A stretch of 16,387 nucleotides of DNA from Bacteroidota bacterium (GCA_009936825.1 JAACDV010000032.1:1-16387), one strand, 5' to 3'. Positions 1 to 7,198 are shown, counted from the first letter of the stretch. Numbers and translations are program-made. The notes: generated by a model not told the origin, from the letters alone.

Positions 1-58
1 AACAGATTGGCTAACCAACAGGGTAAGGGGCATGGATGATGCATATCAAATGGATATG

Positions 59-106
59 ATGCCCTAGGTTACTATAGCCGGGTTTGACCGCTGAGTTATG
101 CCCTAG
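59..106 (+). promoter_or_regulatory. clpB leader with short repeats and strong RBS
   Basis: The 123 bases before clpB hold no gene. The nonamer ATGCCCTAG occurs twice, at 59-67 and 98-106. Just upstream, CATATC and GATATG (about 42-58) form an inverted repeat around a 5-base loop. A GGAAGGAA ribosome binding site at 110-117 sits 6 bases before the ATG at 124 and fixes the start. I could not identify a convincing heat-shock (sigma-32) promoter here, although clpB genes usually have one; it may lie beyond the window edge. Confidence 0.35.
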
Positions 107-123
107 TCGGGAAGGAAGAAAAG

Positions 124-2775
124 ATGCAGACCGATAAATTTACCGCGTTGGTGCGAAATGCCTTTATGGCGGCGCAGAATAATGCGCTGGCGGCTGATCA
201 TCAAAAAGTAACGGCAATGCATGTTTTGCGCGCTCTCCTGGACGACGAAAATGTAACCGCCCGCACCCTTATTGGTAGGTCAGGTGGAGATATTGGTGCA
301 CTGGAAGCCGGATTGCAAAAGTCACTAAAAGCCATTCCTGCGGTCACTGGCGCTGGGGCTGACCAATTGCAGTTGGACATGGATCTGGCGCGTGTCATGC
401 AGGCCGGTGAGCAGGAATCAAAAAAGCTGAATGATTCATTTATGGCAGTGGATGCGCTGCTTATTGCCATGGCTAAAAGTAAGGGTGAGATCGGCAAGGT
501 GATGCGCGGTGCCGGCATTGATGCGGCGCGTCTTTCCACCGCCGTTACCGACATGCGCAAAGGCCGGACCGCCGATAATGACGCCGCAGAAGAAAGCTAT
601 GAGGCGCTGGCCAAATTTACCACCGATGTGACCGATGCTGCACGTCGCGGTAAGCTGGATCCGGTGATCGGGCGCGAGGCTGAGGTGCGGCGCGCAATTC
701 AAATTCTGGCTCGTCGAACCAAGAATAATCCGGTTTTGATTGGCCAGCCCGGAGTGGGTAAAACAGCCATTGCCGAAGGCCTGGCCCAGCGGATCGTGAA
801 TGGTGATGTGCCGCAAGCACTGGCTGAGAAATCACTTTTATCGCTGGATATGGGGGCGCTGGTCGCCGGCGCGAAATATCGCGGTGAATTCGAAGAACGC
901 CTGAAAGCTGTGTTGAAGGAAGTTCAGGCGCGTGACGGCGAAGTGATCCTGTTTATTGATGAGATGCACCAGCTGGTTGGCGCGGGTAAAAGCGAGGGTG
1001 CGATGGATGCATCCAACCTGCTCAAACCGACTCTGGCGCGCGGTGAGCTGCGGTGTATCGGGGCTACTACGCTGGATGAGTATCGCCAATATGTTGAAAA
1101 AGACGCGGCCCTGACCCGCCGTTTTCAGCCGGTTTTTGTTGATGAGCCGAGTGTCGAGGATACGATCTTTGTGCTTCGCGGTCTGAAAGAAAAATACGAA
1201 CTTCATCATGGTGTTCGCATTACCGATGATGCGCTGATCGCCGCGGCACGGCTGTCTTACCGGTATATAAGCGAGCGATTTCTGCCGGACAAAGCCATTG
1301 ATGTGATGGATGAGGCGGCCAGCCATCTTCGTATTCAGTCGGACAGCAAACCTGCCGATCTGGACACTACTGATCGCGCCATCATCCAGTTGAAAATTGA
1401 GCAGGCGGCCCTGCAAAAAGAAAGCGCAGACAGCGCCGGCAAACGCCTTGATGCCATCGCCGATGACCTGACCGAGCTTGAAGCAAAGTCGGCGGAACTG
1501 ACGGCGAATTGGGATGCGGTTAAAGCGCAAATGGCCGAGGTTGGTGGATTGCAACAGGCGCTTGAAGATTCGCGGCATGAACTGGAAGTTGCCCAGCGTG
1601 AGGGCCGTCTTGAAGAGGCCGCCGAGTTGACATATTCACGCCTGCCGTCGATCGAACAACAGCTTAATGCGGCGAAAGCGGCGGTGTCGGAATCCGATCT
1701 TGTCGATGAGGAGGTCACCGCTGCCCAGATCGCTGCGGTAATCAGCAGTTGGACCGGTATTCCGGTGGATAAAATGCTGGAGGGTGAGCGTGAAAAACTG
1801 CTGGCTATGGAAGCCGCTATCGGCAAACGCCTGATTGGTCAGGACGAGGCGGTACACGCAATTGCCAACGCTACCCGCCGGTCCAGAGCCGGTCTGTCGG
1901 ATCCGAACCAGCCGATGGGAAGCTTTCTTATGCTGGGGCCAACAGGTGTTGGCAAAACGGAAATGGCCAAGGCGTTGGCGAATTTTCTGTTCGATAATGA
2001 CAATGCCATTCTGCGGATTGATATGTCGGAATATATGGAAAAACATGCAGTCGCACGGCTGATCGGCGCTCCTCCGGGCTATGTCGGGTATGAGGAAGGC
2101 GGCGCGCTCACCGAAGCTGTCCGCCGCCGGCCTTATCAGGTGGTGCTGTTTGACGAGATCGAAAAAGCGCATCCCGATATTTTCAACATTCTGTTGCAGG
2201 TGCTAGATGAAGGTCATCTGACTGACGGTCAGGGGCGTCAGGTGAATTTTGCCAATACGATTGTTTTACTGACGTCAAATATTGGTGCTGAGCATCTGCT
2301 TGCCCTTAGCGATGATCAGGAAAGTGAGGCGGCCCGCGATGATGTGATGAGCGAAGTTCACGCCAGCTTCCGTCCAGAATTTTTGAATCGCCTCGATGAA
2401 ATCTTATTGTTTAATCGTCTTTCTCAAAGTCATATGGGGGCTATCGTCGGCATTCAGTTTGCCCGCCTTCAGGAACGGGTGAGCGAGCGCGGCATCACTT
2501 TGAGGTTGAGTGATGACGCCAGCGAATGGCTGGCACTTCGGGGCTATGATGCACAGTACGGTGCCCGCCCCTTGCAGCGGGTGATCCAGAACACGGTTCA
2601 AAATCCGCTTGCTGAGGGGATTCTTGAAGGCCGATTTGGCGATGGTGACTATGTTGAAGTCCGCGTCGATCCGGCAGAAGGAAAGCTGATTTTCGGCGTT
2701 GGTAGTGCCAGCAAAACAGGCGAGTTAAAAGGCGGATTAACTACCAGCGCCGCTGATGTTGCCGGAAATGCCTAA
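124..2775 (+). CDS. clpB: ATP-dependent protein disaggregase ClpB
   Basis: ClpB is a hexameric AAA+ chaperone of the cytoplasm. It pulls polypeptides out of aggregates and passes them to DnaK/DnaJ/GrpE for refolding after heat stress. The 883-residue product has the full layout: an N-terminal Clp repeat domain (about 1-145), a first ATPase module with Walker A GQPGVGKT at 207-214 and Walker B ILFIDE at 275-280, a middle coiled-coil region (about 400-530, rich in Glu, Ala and Leu), and a second module with Walker A GPTGVGKT at 605-612 and Walker B VVLFDE at 673-678, followed by the C-terminal D2 small domain. Length is normal for the family. The start is set by a GGAAGGAA ribosome binding site. 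The gene is alone in its direction and converges with the peroxiredoxin gene. The coiled-coil middle domain separates it from ClpA and ClpC. Confidence 0.98.
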   Translation: MQTDKFTALVRNAFMAAQNNALAADHQKVTAMHVLRALLDDENVTARTLIGRSGGDIGALEAGLQKSLKAIPAVTGAGADQLQLDMDLARVMQAGEQESKKLNDSFMAVDALLIAMAKSKGEIGKVMRGAGIDAARLSTAVTDMRKGRTADNDAAEESYEALAKFTTDVTDAARRGKLDPVIGREAEVRRAIQILARRTKNNPVLIGQPGVGKTAIAEGLAQRIVNGDVPQALAEKSLLSLDMGALVAGAKYRGEFEERLKAVLKEVQARDGEVILFIDEMHQLVGAGKSEGAMDASNLLKPTLARGELRCIGATTLDEYRQYVEKDAALTRRFQPVFVDEPSVEDTIFVLRGLKEKYELHHGVRITDDALIAAARLSYRYISERFLPDKAIDVMDEAASHLRIQSDSKPADLDTTDRAIIQLKIEQAALQKESADSAGKRLDAIADDLTELEAKSAELTANWDAVKAQMAEVGGLQQALEDSRHELEVAQREGRLEEAAELTYSRLPSIEQQLNAAKAAVSESDLVDEEVTAAQIAAVISSWTGIPVDKMLEGEREKLLAMEAAIGKRLIGQDEAVHAIANATRRSRAGLSDPNQPMGSFLMLGPTGVGKTEMAKALANFLFDNDNAILRIDMSEYMEKHAVARLIGAPPGYVGYEEGGALTEAVRRRPYQVVLFDEIEKAHPDIFNILLQVLDEGHLTDGQGRQVNFANTIVLLTSNIGAEHLLALSDDQESEAARDDVMSEVHASFRPEFLNRLDEILLFNRLSQSHMGAIVGIQFARLQERVSERGITLRLSDDASEWLALRGYDAQYGARPLQRVIQNTVQNPLAEGILEGRFGDGDYVEVRVDPAEGKLIFGVGSASKTGELKGGLTTSAADVAGNA

Positions 2776-3465
2776 GCCGCTGGAACCGTGCGCCCTATCG
2801 CCTGAAAGCCGCTGCCTAACCGATATTAACCTTTCGCAGATAGGGTATATTGCTTTGAATGCTCCAAAGGTTTTAGTCGCCTCCGCATCGCTAAAGGCGG
2901 CTGGAATAATCACATCTTGGCCAAGTTGCCAGTCTGCCGGAGTAGCCACGCTTTTCATCGCAGACAGTTGAAGCGCATCCAAAGCTCTTAAAACTTCGGC
3001 AAAATTTCTTCCCACAGTCATTGGGTAGGTCATCGACAATTTTACCTTTTTGTCCGCCCCGATAATAAAGACTGATCTGACGGTGGCCGTGTCATTAGGA
3101 GTTCTTCCGTCGGGTAAATATGCTTCACTGGGCAACATATCAAAAGCCTTGGAAATGACCAGATTCTCGTCAGCGATGATGGGGAAATTAGGCTTGTGAT
3201 TGCCGACTGTCTCAATATCCTTTTTCCATTTTTTATGATCTTCAACACCGTCAACCGAAACACCAATAACCTTGGTATTTCTTTTTGCCCACTCGTGCTC
3301 CAGTTTTGCGACAGCGCTAAATTCGGTTGTGCATACCGGCGTAAAATCTTTTGGGTGCGAGAATAAAATCGCCCATGAATCACCAATCCATTCATGGAGA
3401 CCAAAATCGCCTTGGTCGGTCTGCACGTGAATGTCAGGGATCGTATCGTTAATTCTGATGCTCAT
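2737..3465 (-). CDS. 1-Cys peroxiredoxin (Prx6 type), C-terminus apparently frameshifted
   Basis: This is a thiol peroxidase of the AhpC/TSA superfamily that reduces hydrogen peroxide and organic hydroperoxides in the cytoplasm. The peroxidatic cysteine is Cys45 in DFTPVCTTEF, the usual Prx6 signature, and no resolving cysteine is seen in the conserved part, so it is a 1-Cys enzyme. The family's C-terminal section is present up to about residue 206 (ATPADWQLGQDVIIP and beyond). As read, the frame then runs into an unrelated tail and overlaps the end of clpB by 39 bases. One extra G in the GGG run at 2843-2845 (plus strand) would give the family ending IYPYLRKVNIG with a stop at 2816-2818. That yields a 216-residue protein and leaves a 40-base gap to clpB. 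A GAGGG ribosome binding site precedes the ATG. I cannot tell whether the shift is a real mutation or a base-calling error. Confidence 0.93.
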   Translation of the reverse strand: MSIRINDTIPDIHVQTDQGDFGLHEWIGDSWAILFSHPKDFTPVCTTEFSAVAKLEHEWAKRNTKVIGVSVDGVEDHKKWKKDIETVGNHKPNFPIIADENLVISKAFDMLPSEAYLPDGRTPNDTATVRSVFIIGADKKVKLSMTYPMTVGRNFAEVLRALDALQLSAMKSVATPADWQLGQDVIIPAAFSDAEATKTFGAFKAIYPICERLISVRQRLSGDRAHGSSGLGISGNISGAGS

Positions 3466-3718
3466 TTTATCGCCCTCGGTTTGTTTTGAAATCCGGTTAC
3501 TGATAGGGAAGATAGTGCAATATATTTTTGTGAAATAAATAATATTCGGATAAAAATAAAAAATTATTTACAGCGAATACCATAGATAAAAATATATTCT
3601 ATTTTTTCGCTTCGATGGGTTCTTAATTTTCCTGATATAGATCCCCCAATACCAGTGCCCCCCAAGCATGAGCCTAGGCCTCAACAACAATAAGAGTTGA
3701 TAAATTTGGGAAATAATG

Positions 3719-3880
3719 ATGACAAAAATGACAAAGAAAGTAAAAAGTCGCCCATGAGGACAATTGCCAGAGGTTTATGGATTAGCTGTCATTCTTGTTA
3801 TTTGTGTCATTAGTGTCATTGGTGTCATTGGTGTCACTGGTGTCAGGGGGGGGACGGGTAACGTTCATTGATGACACTAA
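3719..3880. repeat. 9-base TGTCATTGG repeat array with inverted copies
   Basis: Seven successive windows with a strict 9-base period begin TGT: 3787 TGTCATTCT, 3796 TGTTATTTG, 3805 TGTCATTAG, 3814 TGTCATTGG, 3823 TGTCATTGG, 3832 TGTCACTGG, and 3841 TGTCA running into eight G. Two units of the same core in the opposite orientation, ATGACAAAA and ATGACAAAG, lie at 3719-3736, also 9 bases apart. One more lies at 3871-3880 (ATGACACTAA), a perfect 10-base inverted match to TTAGTGTCAT at 3810-3819. The function is unknown. It could be simple slippage expansion, a multi-site protein-binding region, or a short coding repeat, because the period is a multiple of three. Confidence 0.8.
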
Positions 3881-3898
3881 GGCCACGGCTGGACCCAT
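3782..3898 (-). CDS. Possible 38-residue small protein with Asp-Thr-Asn repeats
   Basis: On the minus strand a frame opens with ATG at 3898-3896, only 14 bases past the stop of the HxlR-type gene, and ends in TAA at 3782-3784. It reads through the 9-base repeats in phase. The product would have a short hydrophobic start (MGPAVALVSS), a Pro-Pro-Pro stretch from the eight-C run, then four to five Asp-Thr-Asn or Asp-Thr-Ser repeats. The region before the ATG is a run of A with no ribosome binding site. The family is not recognised, and the frame may be accidental. It is listed because the repeat period keeps it open and it directly follows hxlR. Confidence 0.15.
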   Translation of the reverse strand: MGPAVALVSSMNVTRPPPDTSDTNDTNDTNDTNNKNDS

Positions 3899-3912
3899 TT
3901 TTTTTATCTACG

Positions 3913-4374
3913 CTAAATCATATTCTCAGCAAGAATGAGGTGGTTTTTTTTCAATTCATCAAAAAGATTCTCTTCAAATGAAGACAATGGCCTCTTCATG
4001 TTTTCTGGAGGTGAAATAGCTATTTGAGAGGGCTGAGTATGCTTTGCCCCAAACCTAAACATTTCCACTATAATTGGGATCAAGTCTATCCCCTTAGAAG
4101 TCAGAGAATAAATTTTACGTTGCGAGTGCGTTGGATCGTCAAAGGCGCACAGCAACTCAAGGTCGCACATTCGTTTCAACCGTTTCGCCAAAGTGGCGGA
4201 CGAAATATTTTCATTATTGTTAATCAAAATCGAATTAAAGGTTCTTCGGTTACAAAAAACAATATCTCGAAGAATAATCACTGACCAATGATCTGCAATC
4301 ACCTCGCCACCAGAGGAAATTGGACAATAATTTTTGGCCTTGGATATTTTATTTAATCTAATCATCTGGTTCAT
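3913..4374 (-). CDS. HxlR-family winged-helix transcriptional regulator
   Basis: HxlR-family proteins are dimeric winged-helix DNA-binding regulators, several of which respond to aldehydes, quinones or redox stress. The 153-residue product shows the family order: a conserved cysteine in NYCPIS (residue 17), GGEVIADHWSVIILRDIVF (the equivalent of the usual GDRWTLLILRDL helix), a recognition-helix region ISSATLAKRLKRM, a wing around RKIYSLTSKG, and a C-terminal dimerisation helix. The length is somewhat longer than the 100-120 residues usual for the family, because of a charged C-terminal tail of about 35 residues. The start at 4374 has an adjacent in-frame ATG at 4365. It is transcribed away from the small alpha/beta protein gene at 4526, so that gene is a likely target. 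Its cognate signal cannot be read from sequence. Confidence 0.88.
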   Translation of the reverse strand: MNQMIRLNKISKAKNYCPISSGGEVIADHWSVIILRDIVFCNRRTFNSILINNNENISSATLAKRLKRMCDLELLCAFDDPTHSQRKIYSLTSKGIDLIPIIVEMFRFGAKHTQPSQIAISPPENMKRPLSSFEENLFDELKKNHLILAENMI

Positions 4375-4448
4375 AGTTTTCTCTCAAATCCAAACTGACG
4401 ATAAAGAACATGCAATAAAACTTATCTAAACCTTGCTAAAGTTAAAAG

Positions 4449-4465
4449 TAGTTTTCATCAAACTA
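4449..4465. promoter_or_regulatory. Inverted repeat between divergent hxlR and small-protein genes
   Basis: TAGTTT (4449-4454) and AAACTA (4460-4465) form a perfect 6-base inverted repeat with a 5-base spacer, inside the 151-base divergent promoter region 4375-4525. The location and dyad symmetry fit an operator for the HxlR-type dimer, but this is inference from position only. Confidence 0.35.
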
Positions 4466-4525
4466 TGGTTTTTCTCTAACGTGACTGCTTTACTGAATTT
4501 TTCCTGACTAACAATGGAGAGCAAA

Positions 4526-4798
4526 ATGTATGTCACTTTTACCGATTGGGATTTTGACGGAAATGTTGAGAATGCAATCAAGAATTTAGAAGGCTTCTGG
4601 CCTACGATGAAAGATGCTGGAGCTGTAAGCACTCGTGCAACAATCACTAGCCCAACAACAATCAGGACAATGACTATATGGAATAGTGAAGCAGATGTTG
4701 ACGCAAACATTGACAAAATAAGAGCTGCGGCTGGGTCCGCTGTTGGCATGTCCGTGACTGGCGGCATGCGCGGCGATCTTGCAACTGAGCTAGGCTAA
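4526..4798 (+). CDS. Small protein, probable dimeric alpha/beta-barrel fold, function unknown
   Basis: The product is 90 residues from the ATG at 4526, which has a GGAGA ribosome binding site at 4516-4520. An ATG at 4514 would overlap that site and is rejected. The pattern of a first beta strand (MYVTFTDWDF), a helix ending in FWPTMKDAG, a strand pair around STRATITSPTTIRTMTIW, a second helix (ADVDANIDKIRAAAG), and a final strand with a Gly-rich loop (VTGGMRGD) resembles the ferredoxin-like dimeric barrel of antibiotic-biosynthesis-monooxygenase and stress-response proteins. I do not recognise the specific family. It is divergent from the HxlR-type gene and followed by a hairpin. HxlR regulators are often next to such small enzymes, so a role in detoxification is possible but not shown. 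Confidence 0.75.
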   Translation: MYVTFTDWDFDGNVENAIKNLEGFWPTMKDAGAVSTRATITSPTTIRTMTIWNSEADVDANIDKIRAAAGSAVGMSVTGGMRGDLATELG

Positions 4799-4804
4799 CT
4801 AATC

Positions 4805-4830
4805 CCCTTGAGGTTAATTCACCTCAAGGG
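4805..4830 (+). terminator. Hairpin after the small alpha/beta gene
   Basis: CCCTTGAGGT and ACCTCAAGGG form a perfect 10-base stem with a 6-base loop, seven bases past the stop codon at 4798. Only a short T tract (AATTTCC) follows, so it is either a weak intrinsic terminator or an mRNA-stabilising stem. Confidence 0.6.
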
Positions 4831-4872
4831 AATTTCCATGAATCTTGACTACTAATCAATTCGAGGAAAATT

Positions 4873-5215
4873 ATGAGTTTTAACGTTGGTCATACAACCT
4901 TTAGTTTTATAATGCGCGTCGGATGCAGACGCAGCTGCGGTTGATGAACTTTTTGCATCTCATGCGGCATGAATGCAGAAAACACACTCTGTTATTGAGG
5001 AAGAAGGCAAGCTCCATACCCTTGAATATTATGTATCAAAAGCCTCTGGGCTTAATGATATGATGGATCCATCTAAAGGCACCACTGGCCATGTAGTGTA
5101 TGCAGTGAGCGAAGTTCACAAGGATGATGAGCATTTTGGCAAGCACGTTGAATTAGGACAAAGTTGGGCCGTATCAATGAGTTCTTTGGATTATTTGAAA
5201 AGTACAACCCATTAG
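4873..5215 (+). pseudogene. Broken small alpha/beta protein gene (frameshift plus premature TGA)
   Basis: A good ribosome binding site (GAGGA at about 4862-4866) precedes ATG at 4873. That frame gives MSFNVGHTTFSFIMRV and then nonsense, ending at a TGA. Removing one G at 4921/4922 joins it to a frame reading DADAAAVDELFASHAA, which is interrupted by TGA at 4970-4972 and continues MQKTHSVIEEEGKLHTLEYY to the stop at 5213-5215. The repaired product would be 113 residues, with TGA where TGG (Trp) would fit well. Its strand-helix-strand pattern resembles dimeric alpha/beta-barrel proteins such as its neighbour at 4526. The open part from 4973 (80 residues) might still be translated, but it lacks the first strand and helix. 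I do not recognise the specific family. Confidence 0.65.
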
Positions 5216-5262
5216 TCACAATGGCGGGAAGAGTTGTTGCAAAGCTCTAATAACAGAAAAAA

Positions 5263-5706
5263 TTAGATCATACCTATAGGTTGTCTTGAATCAGAACTGT
5301 CATCATTAGGAAAATATGTCTTTGCAAAAACATTGGAACAATCAAACCCTTCTTCTGGGATTGCTAGATTTATAATGGCTCTAACAGAGGCAAAGACAAG
5401 TTTGACAGTCTTTATGCCCATAATTTTTTCAATACACCAGTCACGGAACTTGGCAGCTAGACACAAGGTTGCATCATCTGCCGCGTCACTGGCTCTGACC
5501 ACTTGAATAGCTGGTATATCCATGTTCTGCAGCCTTAGGCCAAGCCAGTAATCTTCAAGGCGTTGGTTTATTGATTTGCTAACACGGACAGCAGCAGAGG
5601 CTGACTTAGTCTTCAGGCTGAAACACAGCCTTTTAAGATCATAGAGGGACGTTAAATCGTGAGGCACACGCCTGACATAATAATAAACACCATCACGATA
5701 AAGCAC
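5263..5706 (-). pseudogene. Decayed tyrosine recombinase (phage/island integrase) remnant
   Basis: The first 70 or so residues (RDGVYYYVRRVPHDLTSLYD, then FSLKTKSASAA and RLEDYWLGLRL) match the N-terminal DNA-binding region of tyrosine integrases carrying a DUF6538-type head. After about residue 85 the frame jumps to a piece of the core-binding domain (SVRAIINLAIPEEGFDC and NVFAKTYFPNDD) and stops at residue 147. The catalytic domain with its Arg, His and Tyr residues is absent, and nothing in the next bases restores it. The open frame begins at a GTG; an ATG 19 bases further upstream lies in another frame, so the true start may also be shifted. It lies 93 bases from the 3' end of tRNA-Thr and points away from it, the usual arrangement for a tRNA-integrated element. 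It cannot be active as read. Confidence 0.8.
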
Positions 5707-5820
5707 GTGATTCGTTTCTCATTTTGTTGCACACCAATCGCCATGCAGACGCATGAAGTCAGGAACCTCAATTGGTAACATGAAACGTGATTAAGAGGAT
5801 GGTGCTGCCAGCGTGATTCG
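5706..5820. repeat. CGTGATTCG direct repeats near the tRNA 3' end
   Basis: CGTGATTCG occurs at 5706-5714 and again at 5812-5820 inside the T-arm end of tRNA-Thr. The shorter CGTGATT occurs at 5786-5792. These could be remnants of the attachment core or integrase arm sites, but nine bases is short enough for chance. No longer copy of the tRNA 3' end was found elsewhere in the window. Confidence 0.3.
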
Positions 5821-5875
5821 AACACGCGACCTCACCCTTACCAAGGGTGCGCTCTACCGCTGGAGCTATGGCAGC
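5800..5875 (-). tRNA. tRNA-Thr (anticodon GGT)
   Basis: The minus strand folds into a complete cloverleaf of 76 bases with CCA encoded: acceptor GCTGCCA paired with TGGCAGC, D-arm GCTC/GAGC, anticodon stem CACCC/GGGTG around loop TTGGTAA (anticodon GGT, reading ACC and ACU), and T-arm GCGTG/CACGC with loop TTCGAAT. Its 3' end faces the integrase remnant, and it is the presumed integration site of the element on its left. Confidence 0.97.
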
Positions 5876-5885
5876 ACTAAACCGT

Positions 5886-5914
5886 GGTTTACAATAGGGT
5901 GTAATACTTTGCAA
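5886..5914 (-). promoter_or_regulatory. Candidate promoter of tRNA-Thr
   Basis: On the minus strand TTGCAA (5914-5909) and TAAACC (5891-5886) are spaced by 17 bases, ending 10 bases before the first base of the tRNA. The -10 element is a poor match, so this is a suggestion only. Confidence 0.3.
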
Positions 5915-5998
5915 GAAAGTTTGAAATTGTCTGCGGGCGTCGCATTTCTCAGGCTAGTATGGCCCGGATAAGTTTTGGTATTAAGTGGAATTAATTTT

Positions 5999-7039
5999 AT
6001 GCGCAATTTAATTTTTGCCGTCATAATTCTAGCAATTCCTTTTTTAAATTATGTATATCCTTTGAATATCCTTGCTCACCTGCTTTTTGAAGCCAAACTG
6101 GTCGAGCCGCTGTCAATCATCCCAACCCTAATCGTTGCCTTGATTGTTTTTGCGTATTTCCGAACACATTCGACATCACCATTATTGAAGGGATTTTGTT
6201 ATTACGGAATGGGGATGGGCTTTCTTGGGTTTTTTATATTTAACCTTGGACTAATAGCCTCTCTGGCCGTTCCAGAATTCACCTTTGAAATCGGCCTGAT
6301 CTGCCTCGTTGTTTCTGTGTTTGTCTGTGTCAGAAGCCTTCAAAATGGACAAAGCATCCACGTTAAAAAGATTCAGATCACCTCCCCAAAAATCAAAGAT
6401 CACCTCAATCTAATTTTTATTAGCGATGTTCATTTAGGGTCTAACCCAAGACAGCATTTGGAAAGAATATGCAGAGAAATACAAGGGTTGGAATATGACT
6501 ATCTCTTGATTGGTGGTGATTTGTTTGATTCCACCTCTTTCGTAGCACAGGATTTGACGCCGCTAAAAGCTATTGAGAAACCAATTCTGTTCGTAACAGG
6601 AAACCATGAATATTACGTTAGAAGCCATGAAGACAAGCTTGCCGATCTAACAAACTATAATATGACTGTCCTGAATAACGAGTCGGTGCAATTTGATCGG
6701 CTGAACATAATTGGCGTTAGCGATAATCAATCCCCTAAAACGCAATCGGAAATTGCGCGGGGGCTGGTCATTCAGGACGCGTTCAATTTACTGCTAGTAC
6801 ATCAACCATCCATATGGGAAACCATACCGGAAAACACGGATTTAATGCTTTCAGGACATACGCATAACGGCCAGATATTTCCGTTCAATTTTCTGGTACG
6901 GCTGCAGTTCAAAACTGTCTATGGCCTTTATAAACGGCTCAACTCAACTTTGTATGTCTCATCTGGAAGCGGCACGTGGGGCCCAAGAATGAGGCTTGGT
7001 ACAAAGAATGAAATTGTCCAGATTTCCCTTTCACCTTGA
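5999..7039 (+). CDS. Membrane-anchored metallophosphoesterase (YkuE-like)
   Basis: The product is a calcineurin-type phosphoesterase with a two-metal site. All the family motifs are in order (numbering from the ATG at 5999, 346 residues): DVH at 143-145, GGDLFD with Asp174, GNHE at 201-204, His268 in LLLVHQP, and GHTH at 286-289. The N-terminal 115 residues contain about four hydrophobic segments (roughly 2-20, 38-54, 66-90, 97-113), so the catalytic domain is tethered to the cytoplasmic membrane. Relatives with this layout are described as phosphoesterases of the YkuE/YaeI type, some acting on lipid phosphates, but the substrate here cannot be read. A TTG at 5975 would add eight residues; the ATG is preferred. 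The gene stands alone, divergent from tRNA-Thr. A small hairpin follows it. Confidence 0.9.
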   Translation: MRNLIFAVIILAIPFLNYVYPLNILAHLLFEAKLVEPLSIIPTLIVALIVFAYFRTHSTSPLLKGFCYYGMGMGFLGFFIFNLGLIASLAVPEFTFEIGLICLVVSVFVCVRSLQNGQSIHVKKIQITSPKIKDHLNLIFISDVHLGSNPRQHLERICREIQGLEYDYLLIGGDLFDSTSFVAQDLTPLKAIEKPILFVTGNHEYYVRSHEDKLADLTNYNMTVLNNESVQFDRLNIIGVSDNQSPKTQSEIARGLVIQDAFNLLLVHQPSIWETIPENTDLMLSGHTHNGQIFPFNFLVRLQFKTVYGLYKRLNSTLYVSSGSGTWGPRMRLGTKNEIVQISLSP

Positions 7040-7055
7040 GCGGCTATTTACTGCT

Positions 7056-7072
7056 CCGACGGCTCGGTTTTT
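7056..7072 (+). terminator. Weak intrinsic terminator after the phosphoesterase gene
   Basis: CCGA and TCGG around the loop CGGC are followed directly by five T. The stem is only four bases, so efficiency would be low, but the position 17 bases past the stop is right. Confidence 0.35.
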
Positions 7073-7087
7073 CCCTAGTCAACGCCC

Positions 7088-7116
7088 TTGCAATCGTTAA
7101 ATCATTAACCTACCTT
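7088..7116 (+). promoter_or_regulatory. Candidate promoter of the GAF-protein operon
   Basis: TTGCAA (7088-7093) and TACCTT (7111-7116) are spaced by 17 bases, about 80 bases before the start codon. The spacer and the bases after it contain several TTAA tetramers (TTAAATCATTAACC, then TTAAG). The match to consensus is moderate. Confidence 0.3.
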
Positions 7117-7198
7117 AAGAGTTCAGAGGGTAAAAATTTAAACCCGATACAGACCGCAATAGTGCTATTTGTTTGACTTATCAAAGGAGGGTGTAGAG

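Larger units (their letters stand above)
3466..3912. other. AT-rich intergenic spacer with repeats, no clear gene
   Basis: These 447 bases separate the peroxiredoxin start from the end of the HxlR-type gene. The part next to the peroxiredoxin gene (about 3515-3610) is very AT-rich and should hold its promoter, though no single -35/-10 pair stands out. It includes an AAAAATA/TATTTTT inverted repeat at 3588-3606 with a 5-base loop. The part from 3719 to 3880 carries 9-base repeats in both orientations and a run of eight G at 3846-3853, both described separately. Only a 38-codon minus-strand frame at 3782-3898 is open here. Confidence 0.7.

Noticed and set aside
838..1578. Long minus-strand frame of 246 codons inside clpB
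   Set aside because: It lies opposite a certain clpB coding region, its product resembles no family, and it has no ribosome site; it is a shadow frame.
3588..3606. Intrinsic terminator
   Set aside because: The stem is entirely A-T and lies upstream of the peroxiredoxin start, with no plus-strand gene before it to terminate.
3787..3845. CRISPR-like array
   Set aside because: Units are only nine bases with no spacers between them, so this is a simple tandem repeat and no cas gene is near.
4970..4972. TGA read as selenocysteine or tryptophan by recoding
   Set aside because: TGA ends many certain genes here, a separate frameshift lies 50 bases upstream, and no selenocysteine-insertion stem is evident; decay is simpler.
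7094..7117. CtrA binding site before the GAF gene
   Set aside because: TTAA tetramers are spaced by 4 and 6 bases, not the 7 of the TTAA-N7-TTAA consensus.
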